A stretch of DNA of 64,000 nucleotides, from IMG/VR virus record IMGVR_UViG_3300025887_000015, positions 1 to 64,000 of that record. One strand, 5' to 3'. The notes under the pieces were generated by a model. The model was not told the DNA's origin, made no database searches, and saw only the letters and a list, made by a program, of their open reading frames with translations. Position 1 is the stretch's first letter. Each line of letters opens with the position of its first letter. The translations under genes were made by a program, and so were the position numbers. Positions 26,439 through 35,450 of the stretch are shown here, piece after piece. This DNA comes from a virus.

Positions 26439-27155
26439 TTATACTTTTTTTTTTGAGCTTTGTTCTCCCTCTTTGATTTTACCTATTGCGGTAGTAATCT
26501 TAAGTTTGTTTGTTTCTTCTTCTTTAATTTCACGGATGATTCTGTCAATCATTTTTTCAGTTTCATTCAATTCAACATCATCACCTTCATCTACAGTTTC
26601 AGTTTCACCTTCTTCTACTACTGGTGGAGTATCCACATCTGGGTTACCATCTTCACCCTCATCACCGATGATTTCTTCTTCATGACCATCATTTTTACCA
26701 ATTTCCTTAACAGTACCTAATGTAGTATCAGGTTGACTAGATTTTGGTTTTTCTGAGTAAGACTCAAATGATTCAGATAATAAGTTATCATTTTTTAAGA
26801 TATTGATAACATCAGATTTACCTAATGCTTCATTAAGACTAATGAATTTAAGGTTTAATTGTTTTGTAGCTTGAGAATAACTATCGAAAGATTTATCAGT
26901 TTTGTTTTGTAAACCACCAATATAATTGAAATCTTCAGCTATAAGATTTTCAGTTTTATCAGATATTTTAATAAAATACTTATGATTTTCTCTAACAATA
27001 CCATACACTTTTCCGTCAGGACCCTTTTTAGTTAATTCTACAACTGACCTATTTGTGTTTTCATTTACAGGTGCCATTCCCATAAGAGACCTCATTCTAC
27101 TAACTTGGTCATTACCTTTCAATCCAGTTGGCTTAACGCTATTATATTTTTTCAT
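26439..27155 (-). CDS. Putative structural protein ending in a slippery A10 run
   Basis: 238 residues, start MKKYNSVKPTGLKGNDQVSR. A beta-rich segment (GPDGKVYGIVRENHKYFIKI, about 45-70), helices, then an acidic disordered tail (about 150-200). The last codons, AGC TCA AAA AAA AAA GTA TAA, contain ten A residues immediately before the stop. See the gene at 25177 for the frameshift proposal. Confidence 0.5.
   Translation of the reverse strand: MKKYNSVKPTGLKGNDQVSRMRSLMGMAPVNENTNRSVVELTKKGPDGKVYGIVRENHKYFIKISDKTENLIAEDFNYIGGLQNKTDKSFDSYSQATKQLNLKFISLNEALGKSDVINILKNDNLLSESFESYSEKPKSSQPDTTLGTVKEIGKNDGHEEEIIGDEGEDGNPDVDTPPVVEEGETETVDEGDDVELNETEKMIDRIIREIKEEETNKLKITTAIGKIKEGEQSSKKKV
26445..26454 (-). 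other. Candidate -1 frameshift or transcript-slippage site (A10)
   Basis: Ten A residues on the coding strand, read as TCA AAA AAA AAA GTA TAA. A A-AAA-AAA heptamer suits -1 tandem slippage, and polymerase slippage adding one A has the same result. The new frame runs open into the gene at 25177. Confidence 0.5.
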
Positions 27156-27172
27156 TTATATTTTAAGTTTAA

Positions 27173-27394
27173 TTATCCGTTTATTACAGAAGGTGCTATT
27201 AATTTTTGTCTACCTAATACAAAAACATTAGCAGTTGCACTAATATTTTTTACTAATATAGGTAATGTGCTTCCAGCAGCCATAGAGACTATAACCGCAT
27301 TAATTGTAGGTGTTGCAGCCGAACTAGCATATACTTGAATATATGTGTATCCAGTAAAATCAGCGTTTGATGCTGCATGTATCACTTCATTCAT
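27173..27394 (-). CDS. Hypothetical small beta-rich protein
   Basis: 73 residues rich in Ala, Val, Ile and Thr (YIQVYASSAATPTINAVIVS), no charged clusters, like small capsid decoration or tail proteins. It has its own late-type motif. Function inferred from composition and place only. Confidence 0.5.
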   Translation of the reverse strand: MNEVIHAASNADFTGYTYIQVYASSAATPTINAVIVSMAAGSTLPILVKNISATANVFVLGRQKLIAPSVING

Positions 27395-27412
27395 AATTGT
27401 ACCTTTTCTTAT

Positions 27413-27420
27413 ATAAATAT
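27413..27420 (-). promoter_or_regulatory. Late-type promoter motif
   Basis: ATATTTAT, 18 bases before the ATG at 27394. Confidence 0.5.
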
Positions 27421-27445
27421 ATAAAAAAAGATAAAAAAACCGTTA

Positions 27446-27913
27446 TTAGTATTCTAATATAACTTTTGTTGGTCTAATATTTAATTTTATTTCAAGTATT
27501 GAATCATTTGAATATTCTAAATCGCCAAAATCAAACGTTTCAACAATACCTTTAATATTCCATTTTTCAACTGTAACTCCACTTGCATCCAATATTTCCA
27601 AATCATATTTAACTTTAGCTTTACCACCTTTACCCGCTAATCTGCAAGCATTAAATAAAATTTTAGAAGTTGGTGAACCTATAATATCACGTAGATTAAT
27701 CTCAATATTTTCCCATCTACCTTTTGACATTATAGAATAACTATTAGCGTTATTTATATTTGTTGTATCTCCACTAGCACTCCATTTAGGTCTAGATGTT
27801 TTAGATATAGCCCAAACTGGTACACCTTTATAATCACCCTTAAACCTAACTAACCATCTATTAGATAATTTTGGCTCATAAGGTATTGGCATTTTTAATA
27901 ATAATTCGCTCAT
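27446..27913 (-). CDS. Tail tube protein, gp19-like
   Basis: 155 residues, the length of T4 gp19 (163). Typical pattern: YEPKLSNRWLVRFKGDYKGV, an ISKTSRPKWS loop, RWENIEINLRDIIGSPTSKI, then YDLEILDASGVTVEKWNIKG and VETFDFGDLEYSNDSIL. This is the tube fold of contractile and long flexible tails. It forms the inner tube through which DNA passes. Sheath protein is not in the window. It has its own late-type motif, as expected for an abundant virion protein. Confidence 0.82.
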   Translation of the reverse strand: MSELLLKMPIPYEPKLSNRWLVRFKGDYKGVPVWAISKTSRPKWSASGDTTNINNANSYSIMSKGRWENIEINLRDIIGSPTSKILFNACRLAGKGGKAKVKYDLEILDASGVTVEKWNIKGIVETFDFGDLEYSNDSILEIKLNIRPTKVILEY

Positions 27914-27931
27914 AATAAAACTGTTTTTATT

Positions 27932-27939
27932 ATAAATAT
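27932..27939 (-). promoter_or_regulatory. Late-type promoter motif
   Basis: ATATTTAT, 18 bases before the tail tube ATG. Confidence 0.5.
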
Positions 27940-27980
27940 GAAAAACCTAACTTTCATATACCAACCCATAGTTTTTGTTT

Positions 27981-29078
27981 TTAATTTGATAATGGTGCTT
28001 TTATTCTTGGGTGTGATTTATAACCAATCAATTCAAAGTGGTCTAACGTCAATTCTTCAATGGTTTCAAAAGGTTTTATATTTACTTTTGGTAATTCAAA
28101 ACCCACCCTTCCTATTTGTTCTTTAGCTTGGTCAATATGGTTGTTATATAAATGTGTATCACCCAAATTACCAATTATTTCTAATGGTACCATGTTAACT
28201 TCTTTAGCTATTATTTCCAATAATAAAGCATATGAGGCAATATTAAATGGTAAACCTAAAAATGTATCTACTGAACGTTGATTCCACATTAAAGATATTC
28301 CTTTAGTTTTAAACCCACCTTCTTGTGCATATTGATTAAAACTTTTACCTTTAGGACAATAACAAGCTATGTCTTGCCACAATTCGTGTGAATAATAATT
28401 TGTAAATTCATCATAAGTTAAATCTCTAGTCCAAAATTGAAAGAAGTTATGGCATGGTGGTAAAGTCATTTTATCTAAATCACCTACATTCCAAGCTGAA
28501 ACAATGTTTCTTCTTGAATCTGGGTCGATTTTTAGTAACTCTATCGAATTTTTGATTTGGTCAACCACTCTAAGTTCACCATAACCATCTTCACCATCGA
28601 CAGACTCAACATGATAATCAATATCAGTGTCACTAAATTTTAAACCTTCACTATAATATAACCAATTTCTCCATTGTTTACCATAGATAGGACCTAAATC
28701 CCCCCACTGTTCAGCAAACGTATCATTGGTTTTAATCTCTTCAATGAATCGTTTTTTATCAAACCATGCACCATGTTTTCCACGTTCCATTTCAGATGCA
28801 TATCTCTTATACGCATCCCCATTCCAAATATTACAACCACGGTCTACTAACCATTTGATGTTAGTTTCACCACGTAGAAACCATAGTAATTCAACTACCA
28901 TGGACTTCCAAGCCATCTTCTTTGTGGTTAATAATGGAAACCCTTCTGACATATCATGTCTTAATTGTCTTCCAAAGACAGAAATGGTACCAGTACCCGT
29001 TCTATCACCTTTACTAACACCATTATCTATAATGTCTTGTTGTAGGTCTGTATATTTTTTATCTATACTATTTCTCAT
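27981..29078 (-). CDS. thyA: Thymidylate synthase
   Basis: 365 residues, longer than the usual about 264-286. It methylates dUMP to dTMP with methylene-tetrahydrofolate. Seen: GDRTGTGTISVFG, the catalytic LPPCHNFFQFW (Cys209), QRSVDTFLGLPFNIASYA and GDTHLYNNHIDQ. Extra length comes from insertions at about 91-125, 141-168 and 225-255, partly as in eukaryotic-type and some bacterial ThyA. The protein lies with small genes in a leftward operon transcribed from the divergent promoter at 30269. Confidence 0.95.
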   Translation of the reverse strand: MRNSIDKKYTDLQQDIIDNGVSKGDRTGTGTISVFGRQLRHDMSEGFPLLTTKKMAWKSMVVELLWFLRGETNIKWLVDRGCNIWNGDAYKRYASEMERGKHGAWFDKKRFIEEIKTNDTFAEQWGDLGPIYGKQWRNWLYYSEGLKFSDTDIDYHVESVDGEDGYGELRVVDQIKNSIELLKIDPDSRRNIVSAWNVGDLDKMTLPPCHNFFQFWTRDLTYDEFTNYYSHELWQDIACYCPKGKSFNQYAQEGGFKTKGISLMWNQRSVDTFLGLPFNIASYALLLEIIAKEVNMVPLEIIGNLGDTHLYNNHIDQAKEQIGRVGFELPKVNIKPFETIEELTLDHFELIGYKSHPRIKAPLSN

Positions 29079-29439
29079 ATAATTTTTGATATAATTCTGA
29101 GTCTACGATTATATTATTTTTAGTTTTTGGGTCACCTGTTATTTCCTCAGTTAAATATTCGTGAATAAGTTGATTAACGGGAACATAATTCGTATCACAG
29201 TCAGTGTAATGTAGATGTTCAAATGCCAATTCTAAACTTTTTTTATCAGCTTCTGTTGGAACCACGATTTTATATTTAGCCCAATTAACATCCTCTTTAT
29301 CATCATATGTCTCCATAGTGATTTCTTTTTCTTCAGCTCTTTTCTTTTTGAACTCTTCAACAAACTTTTTCATTTGTTGTTTTTCATGCTCAATCATTGC
29401 AGATTCAGCTTTCCCTTTTTTCCAATCATTTTTACTCAT
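29068..29439 (-). CDS. Hypothetical protein
   Basis: 123 residues. Charged helical N-terminus (EEFKKKRAEEKEIT) and a compact C-terminal part (YKIVVPTEADKKSLELAFEH). Overlaps thyA by 11 bases. Unrecognised. Confidence 0.5.
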   Translation of the reverse strand: MSKNDWKKGKAESAMIEHEKQQMKKFVEEFKKKRAEEKEITMETYDDKEDVNWAKYKIVVPTEADKKSLELAFEHLHYTDCDTNYVPVNQLIHEYLTEEITGDPKTKNNIIVDSELYQKLYEK

Positions 29440-29827
29440 GTTCTTTTACGTGTTTTTTTAATTGCGTTAATAAATCTTTAAGAATGTGACCTAGTGATTC
29501 AGCTGGTAACTGTTCAATCATATCTAATGTAAGTCTGTATTGAGATTTGAAAAGTTTATCATCACCTTCATACATTCTAATTTTACATTGAAAATCTACA
29601 TTAGCTAATTTATATTTAGATGCAAACCATTCACTTTGGTCTTTAACTTCCGACATTACGGGTTGTTCTAATGATACTGGAATTTTATTTTCATTAACAA
29701 ATTTTAATAATTTATCATATTCATGTACTTCATAAAAATACTCACCAAGAACCCCATCTTCAGGATGGAGTTCGGTGAGATAATGTAGTTTTTCATCTTC
29801 CAGAAACTGGTAGTGCCAAGTATTCAT
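29432..29827 (-). CDS. Hypothetical protein
   Basis: 131 residues (MNTWHYQFLEDEKLHYLTEL), with a C-terminal amphipathic helix (LGHILKDLLTQLKKHVKEHE). Overlaps both neighbours. Unrecognised. Confidence 0.5.
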   Translation of the reverse strand: MNTWHYQFLEDEKLHYLTELHPEDGVLGEYFYEVHEYDKLLKFVNENKIPVSLEQPVMSEVKDQSEWFASKYKLANVDFQCKIRMYEGDDKLFKSQYRLTLDMIEQLPAESLGHILKDLLTQLKKHVKEHE

Positions 29828-30246
29828 TAGTTTAATTTTTCGAAATAAATTTTTCCTTGGTCCATTAATCTTTTAAATAAAACCAAATCAAACCCTTCAC
29901 TTTCCCCAAGTTTTAAAGCATCAGCTTTAATCTCACCTTGAAAATCCTTTAAGTTATTTTGTTTAATAGCGTTGATTTTCTCAGCTAAAATTTCACTATC
30001 AACATCCTCAAGCCTAGAAAAGGCGTAATTTGGTTTAATTAATGAATTAAGGACTTTACCTTGACTTTCAGCCATTTCAAATCTCATGTAATCACTAGCC
30101 GAAACATTATCATACTTATACACACCACCATTTTTAAATGTGATGATTAAATCTTTACTTAACTGGTCGTACTCTGACACCAATAGGTTTGATGAATTGT
30201 AGTGACTCACTACAGCTTCATTCGTTACTTGTTTTCTAATTAACAT
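29827..30246 (-). CDS. KTSC domain protein
   Basis: 139 residues. The first about 75 fit the KTSC domain: SSNLLVSEYDQLSKDLIITF, KNGGVYKYDNVSASDYMRF and ESQGKVLNSLIKPNY. The domain is common in phages and is proposed to act with nucleic-acid enzymes; its function is not settled. It is first in the leftward operon. Confidence 0.72.
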   Translation of the reverse strand: MLIRKQVTNEAVVSHYNSSNLLVSEYDQLSKDLIITFKNGGVYKYDNVSASDYMRFEMAESQGKVLNSLIKPNYAFSRLEDVDSEILAEKINAIKQNNLKDFQGEIKADALKLGESEGFDLVLFKRLMDQGKIYFEKLN

Positions 30247-30268
30247 ATCTTTTGTTTTTATCTTACAA

Positions 30269-30300
30269 CAAATATACTATAAAAAAAAGGAAAAAACAAC
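30269..30300 (-). promoter_or_regulatory. Host-type promoter of the leftward thyA operon
   Basis: GTTG (30300-30297), 20 bases, TATATTTG (30276-30269). It shares base 30300 with the -33 box of the divergent promoter. Confidence 0.75.
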
Positions 30301-30330
30301 TTGTTTATTAAATATTTTATAGTATATTTG
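30300..30330 (+). promoter_or_regulatory. Host-type promoter of the ClpC-like gene
   Basis: CTTG (30300-30303), 19 bases, TATATTTG (30323-30330); ATG at 30353. Confidence 0.75.
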
Positions 30331-30352
30331 CTGTAAGAATATTATAGATTAT

Positions 30353-32839
30353 ATGAAATTAACTACAACGTTAAGTGAAATAATGAAAAAGGCTAAAGAA
30401 CAAGCCAAAGATTATGAAGATAATAAACTAAGACCAGAACATGTAGTTTTATCTTTTATACTTCACGAAGATAACGATATTTTAAAAATACTAAAAATAA
30501 GTAACTTTGACATGGATACATTATATGAACAGATTGATTCTCTTCTAACTAATAATGCAATTAATTCCAACAGAGCTTATTCTTCGAATACTGAATTACT
30601 ACCAAGTGACGAATGTAAGTTTATGATAAATCAAATGAAAAGGGAATCAGACCTTATGAAGGATGCTTTCATTAATGAAAAACATTTAATGTTAGCGATA
30701 TTAAAAACAAAATGTGATGCTCAAATAATATTTACTAGACTAAAACTAAATTATATAAATTTTAAAGAAATGATGGAAAAAGAAGAAAATAAAAATGAAT
30801 TTGAAGAGCCGAATAACTTTGATGATATACCTTTAAACCCTAGAAAGCAAAATCCCAAAAAAAAACGCACTGGTTCTTCAACTGAAGTTCTAGATAATTT
30901 TTGTAGAGATATTTCTAAGGCTGCCGCTGAACAAAGAATTGACCCAGTGGTTGGGAGAGGTGATGAAATCAAAAGAGTTACTTCAATTCTTGCAAGGAGA
31001 AAGAAAAATAATCCAGTATTAATAGGTGAAGCTGGTGTTGGTAAAACATCAATTGTTGAAGGACTTGCACTTTTAATTAACAGTGGTGACGCACCAAGAC
31101 CATTACTAGGAAAAAGAATATTCTCACTAGATTTGGCATCTATTGTAGCTGGTACTAAATATCGTGGCCAATTCGAAGAAAGAATGAAAGCTATTCTTGA
31201 AGAATTAACAGATAACCCAGATGTTATTTTATTCATCGATGAATTACATACCATAGTAGGTGCTGGCGGTGCCTCTGGTTCGTTAGATGCATCAAATATC
31301 TTCAAACCAGCCCTTGCAAGGGGTGAGATTCAAGTAATTGGTGCAACAACCTTCGATGAATATAGAGAAAACATCGAGAAAGATGGTGCATTAACTAGAA
31401 GATTTCAAGAAGTATTAATTAGAGAACCATCTTTAAATGAAACTAAAACAATATTGATGAACATTAAAGGTAACTACGAAAAGTACCATAAAGTTAGTTA
31501 TAATGAAGAAGTAGTTGATTTAATGATTAAATTAGCTGATAGATACATCTCTGATAGAGCAATGCCTGATAAAGCTATTGATATTCTTGATGAAACTGGT
31601 GCATTTACTAACATTGATATTAAATTACCAAAAAAAATAAAAGAAACTAAAAATAAAATTGAAAAAATTAGGTCTACCATGAAACAGGTAATCCTTCAAC
31701 AAGACTTTGAGGATGCAGCTAAACTTAAAAATGATAGAGAACGTTTAGAATATGAGTTAGAAGAAATGATGACTAAGTGGGATGGTGATAATGAAAGTAA
31801 ATTTACTGAAATTACCACTGAAATGGTAGAACGAGTAATTTCAGTAATGACTGGAATTCCATTAACTAAACTAACTTCGGTTGAAAGTAATTCACTTATG
31901 AACCTTGAAGATGATATGAAAGATTCTGTTATCGGTCAACCACAAGCAGTTGAGAAGATTTCTAAAGCTATTAGAAGAAGTAGATTAGGGATTAGAGATA
32001 AAGATAAACCGATTGGTTCATTTATCTTCTTAGGTCCAACTGGTGTTGGTAAAACATTCTTAGCCAAAGTGATTGCTGAACATGTGTTTGGTGACTCAGA
32101 AGCTCTTATTAGGGTAGATATGTCAGAATATATGGAAAAATTCTCAATGACTAAATTAATTGGAGCACCACCAGGATATGTGGGTTATGGTGAAGGTGGT
32201 AAATTAACTGAACAAGTTAGACGTAGACCTTATTCTGTGGTACTTTTAGATGAAATCGAGAAAGCTCACCCAGATATCTTCAACATTTTATTACAAATAT
32301 TAGATGAAGGTTATGTAAGTGACAGTAATGATAGAAAAATTGATTTCAAAAATACTATAATTATAATGACATCAAACATTGGTGTTAAAGAGTTAAGTAG
32401 TTTTGGTAAAGGTATTGGATATGAAACTAAAAACTCTATTGTTAATGAAGATAATCGTGCTAAATCAATTATTAAAAAAGCTTTAAAGGATAAATTTAGA
32501 CCTGAATTCTTAAATAGAATTGATGAGACTCTCATATTTAATTCTTTACATCAAGAAGATATTAATTTAATTATTAAAAATGAGATTAAAAAAGTTGAGG
32601 ATAGAATGCTAGAACTTAAATTTAAACTTCAAGTGAATAAAACAGCAATGGATTATGTCGCTAAAGAAGGTTATGATAAGGAATATGGTGCAAGACCACT
32701 TAAAAGGGCAATTCAAAAATATATCGAAGACCCGATAACGGATGAAGTAATGGATGGAAACCTAAAAGAAGGTGGTACTATTAAACTTTCTTATACTTCT
32801 AAGGATGGGATAAAGACGAAAGTCGTCAATCCGAAATAA
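30353..32839 (+). CDS. ClpC-like AAA+ unfoldase
   Basis: 828 residues, full length. Clp-N repeats at about 1-145; first AAA+ module with GEAGVGKT (Lys231) and VILFIDELHT; a UVR-type coiled-coil middle (QQDFEDAAKLKNDRERLEYE, about 449-468), the ClpC signature; second AAA+ with GPTGVGKT (about 561-568), VVLLDEIEKAH; and GIGY at 687-690, where ClpC has its ClpP-docking loop (IGF/VGF). It would unfold proteins for a ClpP protease, presumably the host's, because no ClpP is in the window. A complete Clp ATPase is unusual for a phage and may redirect host proteolysis. Confidence 0.9.
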   Translation: MKLTTTLSEIMKKAKEQAKDYEDNKLRPEHVVLSFILHEDNDILKILKISNFDMDTLYEQIDSLLTNNAINSNRAYSSNTELLPSDECKFMINQMKRESDLMKDAFINEKHLMLAILKTKCDAQIIFTRLKLNYINFKEMMEKEENKNEFEEPNNFDDIPLNPRKQNPKKKRTGSSTEVLDNFCRDISKAAAEQRIDPVVGRGDEIKRVTSILARRKKNNPVLIGEAGVGKTSIVEGLALLINSGDAPRPLLGKRIFSLDLASIVAGTKYRGQFEERMKAILEELTDNPDVILFIDELHTIVGAGGASGSLDASNIFKPALARGEIQVIGATTFDEYRENIEKDGALTRRFQEVLIREPSLNETKTILMNIKGNYEKYHKVSYNEEVVDLMIKLADRYISDRAMPDKAIDILDETGAFTNIDIKLPKKIKETKNKIEKIRSTMKQVILQQDFEDAAKLKNDRERLEYELEEMMTKWDGDNESKFTEITTEMVERVISVMTGIPLTKLTSVESNSLMNLEDDMKDSVIGQPQAVEKISKAIRRSRLGIRDKDKPIGSFIFLGPTGVGKTFLAKVIAEHVFGDSEALIRVDMSEYMEKFSMTKLIGAPPGYVGYGEGGKLTEQVRRRPYSVVLLDEIEKAHPDIFNILLQILDEGYVSDSNDRKIDFKNTIIIMTSNIGVKELSSFGKGIGYETKNSIVNEDNRAKSIIKKALKDKFRPEFLNRIDETLIFNSLHQEDINLIIKNEIKKVEDRMLELKFKLQVNKTAMDYVAKEGYDKEYGARPLKRAIQKYIEDPITDEVMDGNLKEGGTIKLSYTSKDGIKTKVVNPK

Positions 32840-32849
32840 AAAAAATCTT

Positions 32850-32876
32850 AAAAGCACCTAATTTTAGGTGCTTTTT
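32850..32876 (+). terminator. Intrinsic terminator after the ClpC-like gene
   Basis: AAAGCACCTAA/TTAGGTGCTTT stem with TTTTT tail. Confidence 0.88.
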
Positions 32877-32877
32877 C

Positions 32878-32887
32878 TATATTTATA
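32878..32887 (+). promoter_or_regulatory. Late-type promoter motif
   Basis: TATATTTATA, right behind the terminator, 28 bases before the ATG at 32916. It separates this group from the host-type-promoted ClpC gene. Confidence 0.5.
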
Positions 32888-32915
32888 ATATATAGAACAG
32901 ATAAGATTTAAAAAT

Positions 32916-33326
32916 ATGTCAAACCTAACACCAAAACAACATATATTAATAGAAGAATTTAAGGATGACCTTGAGTTTTATAAAGATGAACTTGAAGCGC
33001 AAATTGGCAATCAAAAAATACAAATGATTGTTGGCGGTGTATTGGCTATTTTAATGGCTGGTATCATTATAATAAAACCTGATTTTCTTACTGAATTAGA
33101 AAACATGTCAGAGTCTATTAATAGGCTTGCTACTATTGTTGGTGAAACATTACCTGTTGCATTTATAACAAAATCCTTCAATCATTCTAAAACAACCAAA
33201 AAGAAATTACAAGGGTTGAGAATTTTTGATAAATCAATAAAAAGAATGGAACATGCAATTGTTCCTAATTCAGAAACCGATATAATAGACCTTGAAGAGG
33301 AATTAGCTATTTATATTAATACTTAA
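32916..33326 (+). CDS. Small membrane protein
   Basis: 136 residues. One clear membrane helix at about 36-53 (QMIVGGVLAILMAGIIII); a second weaker hydrophobic stretch around 75-90. Charged ends. First of three genes behind a late-type motif. Unrecognised. Confidence 0.5.
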   Translation: MSNLTPKQHILIEEFKDDLEFYKDELEAQIGNQKIQMIVGGVLAILMAGIIIIKPDFLTELENMSESINRLATIVGETLPVAFITKSFNHSKTTKKKLQGLRIFDKSIKRMEHAIVPNSETDIIDLEEELAIYINT

Positions 33327-33334
33327 AAGTTATT

Positions 33335-34039
33335 ATGAGCGATATTAAAGAATTAATTAGAGAAAATAATAGAAATGCTAAAAAAAGTAGAATGATAAAT
33401 AATATCTTATGGGGTATTGTATCAATACTAGTTGCCGTTTCATTTTACGCATCATTTAATGCCTTAGCAGCTAAAGCTGAAGCTGTACAAGAAAAAGAAG
33501 CTAAGGAATTGGCTTTGGTTGAGAAACAAATTTCATTAGTATTAGCTGATAGCCTTAGAATAGTTGCCGAAGGTCTTGTTGATGATTTAAAAATCTCAGA
33601 AGAAAACCTTCAAGGTGAAAAAAATAAATTAGAATTATTTAAAACCAAATACGACTCAATTAGACAAATAACTCTTAATCAAACTGATGACCTTTGGGAA
33701 TATGCCATGAGAGAAAATACTATTGAATCATACACTGATTATGTTAAAATTAAAGGTATGAGTGATAATGTGGTGGATAAAATAAAAAGTTTATTACAAA
33801 ATACTGGGTATGTACAAATTGAAGAATCAAATGGTAATATGTTAATATCACCAATCAGTAGAGAATTCGGACTTTGGAAAGGTAATTCAGCACGTAGTAT
33901 TAGAAATGGTGTTATCGGAAATAGCGCATACAATAATCAAACACGTAACGGTGATGTTATATTAAAAGAACAACCATTTGTTATTCTAGAAGATAGTATT
34001 ATGAGTGGTAGAGCAAGATGGGCTAAAATAGCATATTAA
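33335..34039 (+). CDS. Membrane-anchored coiled-coil protein
   Basis: 234 residues: basic N-terminus, membrane helix at about 22-43, coiled coil at about 45-110, then DDLWEYAMRENTIESYTDYV (about 115-134), like the short W..A...NTI.SY motif seen in helical repeats of signalling proteins. The C-terminal 70 residues are beta-rich (GDVILKEQPFVILEDSIMSG) and may be SH3-like. Likely inner-membrane with the body in cytoplasm or periplasm. It follows another membrane protein by 8 bases; the two may form a complex. Confidence 0.5.
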   Translation: MSDIKELIRENNRNAKKSRMINNILWGIVSILVAVSFYASFNALAAKAEAVQEKEAKELALVEKQISLVLADSLRIVAEGLVDDLKISEENLQGEKNKLELFKTKYDSIRQITLNQTDDLWEYAMRENTIESYTDYVKIKGMSDNVVDKIKSLLQNTGYVQIEESNGNMLISPISREFGLWKGNSARSIRNGVIGNSAYNNQTRNGDVILKEQPFVILEDSIMSGRARWAKIAY

Positions 34040-34041
34040 AA

Positions 34042-35448
34042 ATGAGTAGTGTTTGGTATCATGGAACACCCGATGTAAGGGAGTTGGAAAAAGAAGGTGG
34101 TTTCACAGCTAGAAATATTTCTGTTGATTATATTAATGATTTAGATGGATATTATGATATTCAAACTAAATTAAAACAAAGTAGGGAAGCTGGGGACGAT
34201 AAGGCTTATTGGAAGTATTTGGATATTATGTCTAAGTTCAAAGCTAAATTTGACATGAGAAAACCAATCTTCCTATCCAATATTAATTCTGTAGCTAGAA
34301 CATATGCTGATGATAGAAGGGCTTTTGATTACCAAAATACAAAACCAAAATTATTAAAGGTTAATGTTGCTGATGGTAATGTAGTTACAATTGTAGCAAC
34401 TGGTGATAGATTTAGATTTATTAGTACTGATAAGGTTAGACGTGGTTTTATAAACTCAGGTATTTCTCAAAATGATATTGATGAAGCAATTAAAAAATTT
34501 GCATACTACCAAAAGTCTGACAGTGGTCTTAAAACTGATGTGGTTGCAGTTCTGGGTGAATGGTTTGGATTTGATTATGTGGATGTAGTAGGAGTCTTGG
34601 ATTCTTATGAAGGTGGCTCAATAAAATCAACAGTTAGAATGGTATTCGACCCAAAAAATATAAAAGTATTAAATATGAATGAGAATAATAAAAATTTAGA
34701 CGAATCATTTGAAGAATATTCAAATGATGCTTTAACTGATATGATTGTTAATTTATCAAGATATGAAGGGAATGAAGAATCCATTCAAAGAGTTAAAAAA
34801 GAATTAAATAGGCGTAAAGGCATTTCTGAAAGTGATAAAAAATATGGTAGCAAAGTTTTTGACCCTAAAAGTGATAAAATACCAGGTGGTTTAGCTGACA
34901 CTAAATCAGTTGAAGATATTGCTAAGAAACATGACGTTTCAATTGATGTAATCAATAAAGCAATAACAAAGGGTGTTAAGGTTGAATTAGAACATACATC
35001 TGATAAGGATGTTGCTTATGAAATAGCTAAAGACCATATTTTTGAGAACCCTAAATATTATGAAGGATTGGCTAAAATGGAAAAGAGTTTAGATGAAACT
35101 AAATTAATCATAAAAAAACTTATTAAAGAAAAGGTGGATTTAATGATAACTGATGAAACACCTGACACAATTTCTATATTAGTTGAGTTTAATGATAGAA
35201 ATGCTGGTATTATCGTGGTAACATCTTCACCTAAAGATGATAAAGTACTGGAACTTGTAGATATGAAATTCAAAGAAGGATATGAAGAACTACATATAAT
35301 GAAAGAAGCTTTAAATGGTTTATGGCAACTATTCAATGAAATAAACTCAATTATCGTGGCCCCAAAACCAGAATCAATCGAATTCTGGAACAAGATGGGT
35401 TTCCAAAGAATCTCCCCCAATTATTTAATTTCAAATAGAGGACATTAA
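34042..35448 (+). CDS. Three-part protein: ART-like, DUF5661-like and GNAT-like regions
   Basis: 468 residues. Residues 1-215 resemble the HYE-type ADP-ribosyltransferase fold (VWYHGTPD, then PIFLSNINSVARTYADD, then VRMVFDPKNIKVL); the usual Glu/Gln before VFD is not evident, so it may be inactive. Residues about 275-345 (GLADTKSVEDIAKKHDVSID, GVKVELEHTSDKDVAYEIAK, DHIFENPKYYEGL) match the DUF5661 pattern common in phages. The last 110 end like a GNAT acetyltransferase (PKPESIEFWNKMGFQRIS). Such polyvalent proteins are often packaged and injected. Domain borders are by eye. Confidence 0.55.
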   Translation: MSSVWYHGTPDVRELEKEGGFTARNISVDYINDLDGYYDIQTKLKQSREAGDDKAYWKYLDIMSKFKAKFDMRKPIFLSNINSVARTYADDRRAFDYQNTKPKLLKVNVADGNVVTIVATGDRFRFISTDKVRRGFINSGISQNDIDEAIKKFAYYQKSDSGLKTDVVAVLGEWFGFDYVDVVGVLDSYEGGSIKSTVRMVFDPKNIKVLNMNENNKNLDESFEEYSNDALTDMIVNLSRYEGNEESIQRVKKELNRRKGISESDKKYGSKVFDPKSDKIPGGLADTKSVEDIAKKHDVSIDVINKAITKGVKVELEHTSDKDVAYEIAKDHIFENPKYYEGLAKMEKSLDETKLIIKKLIKEKVDLMITDETPDTISILVEFNDRNAGIIVVTSSPKDDKVLELVDMKFKEGYEELHIMKEALNGLWQLFNEINSIIVAPKPESIEFWNKMGFQRISPNYLISNRGH

Positions 35449-35450
35449 AA

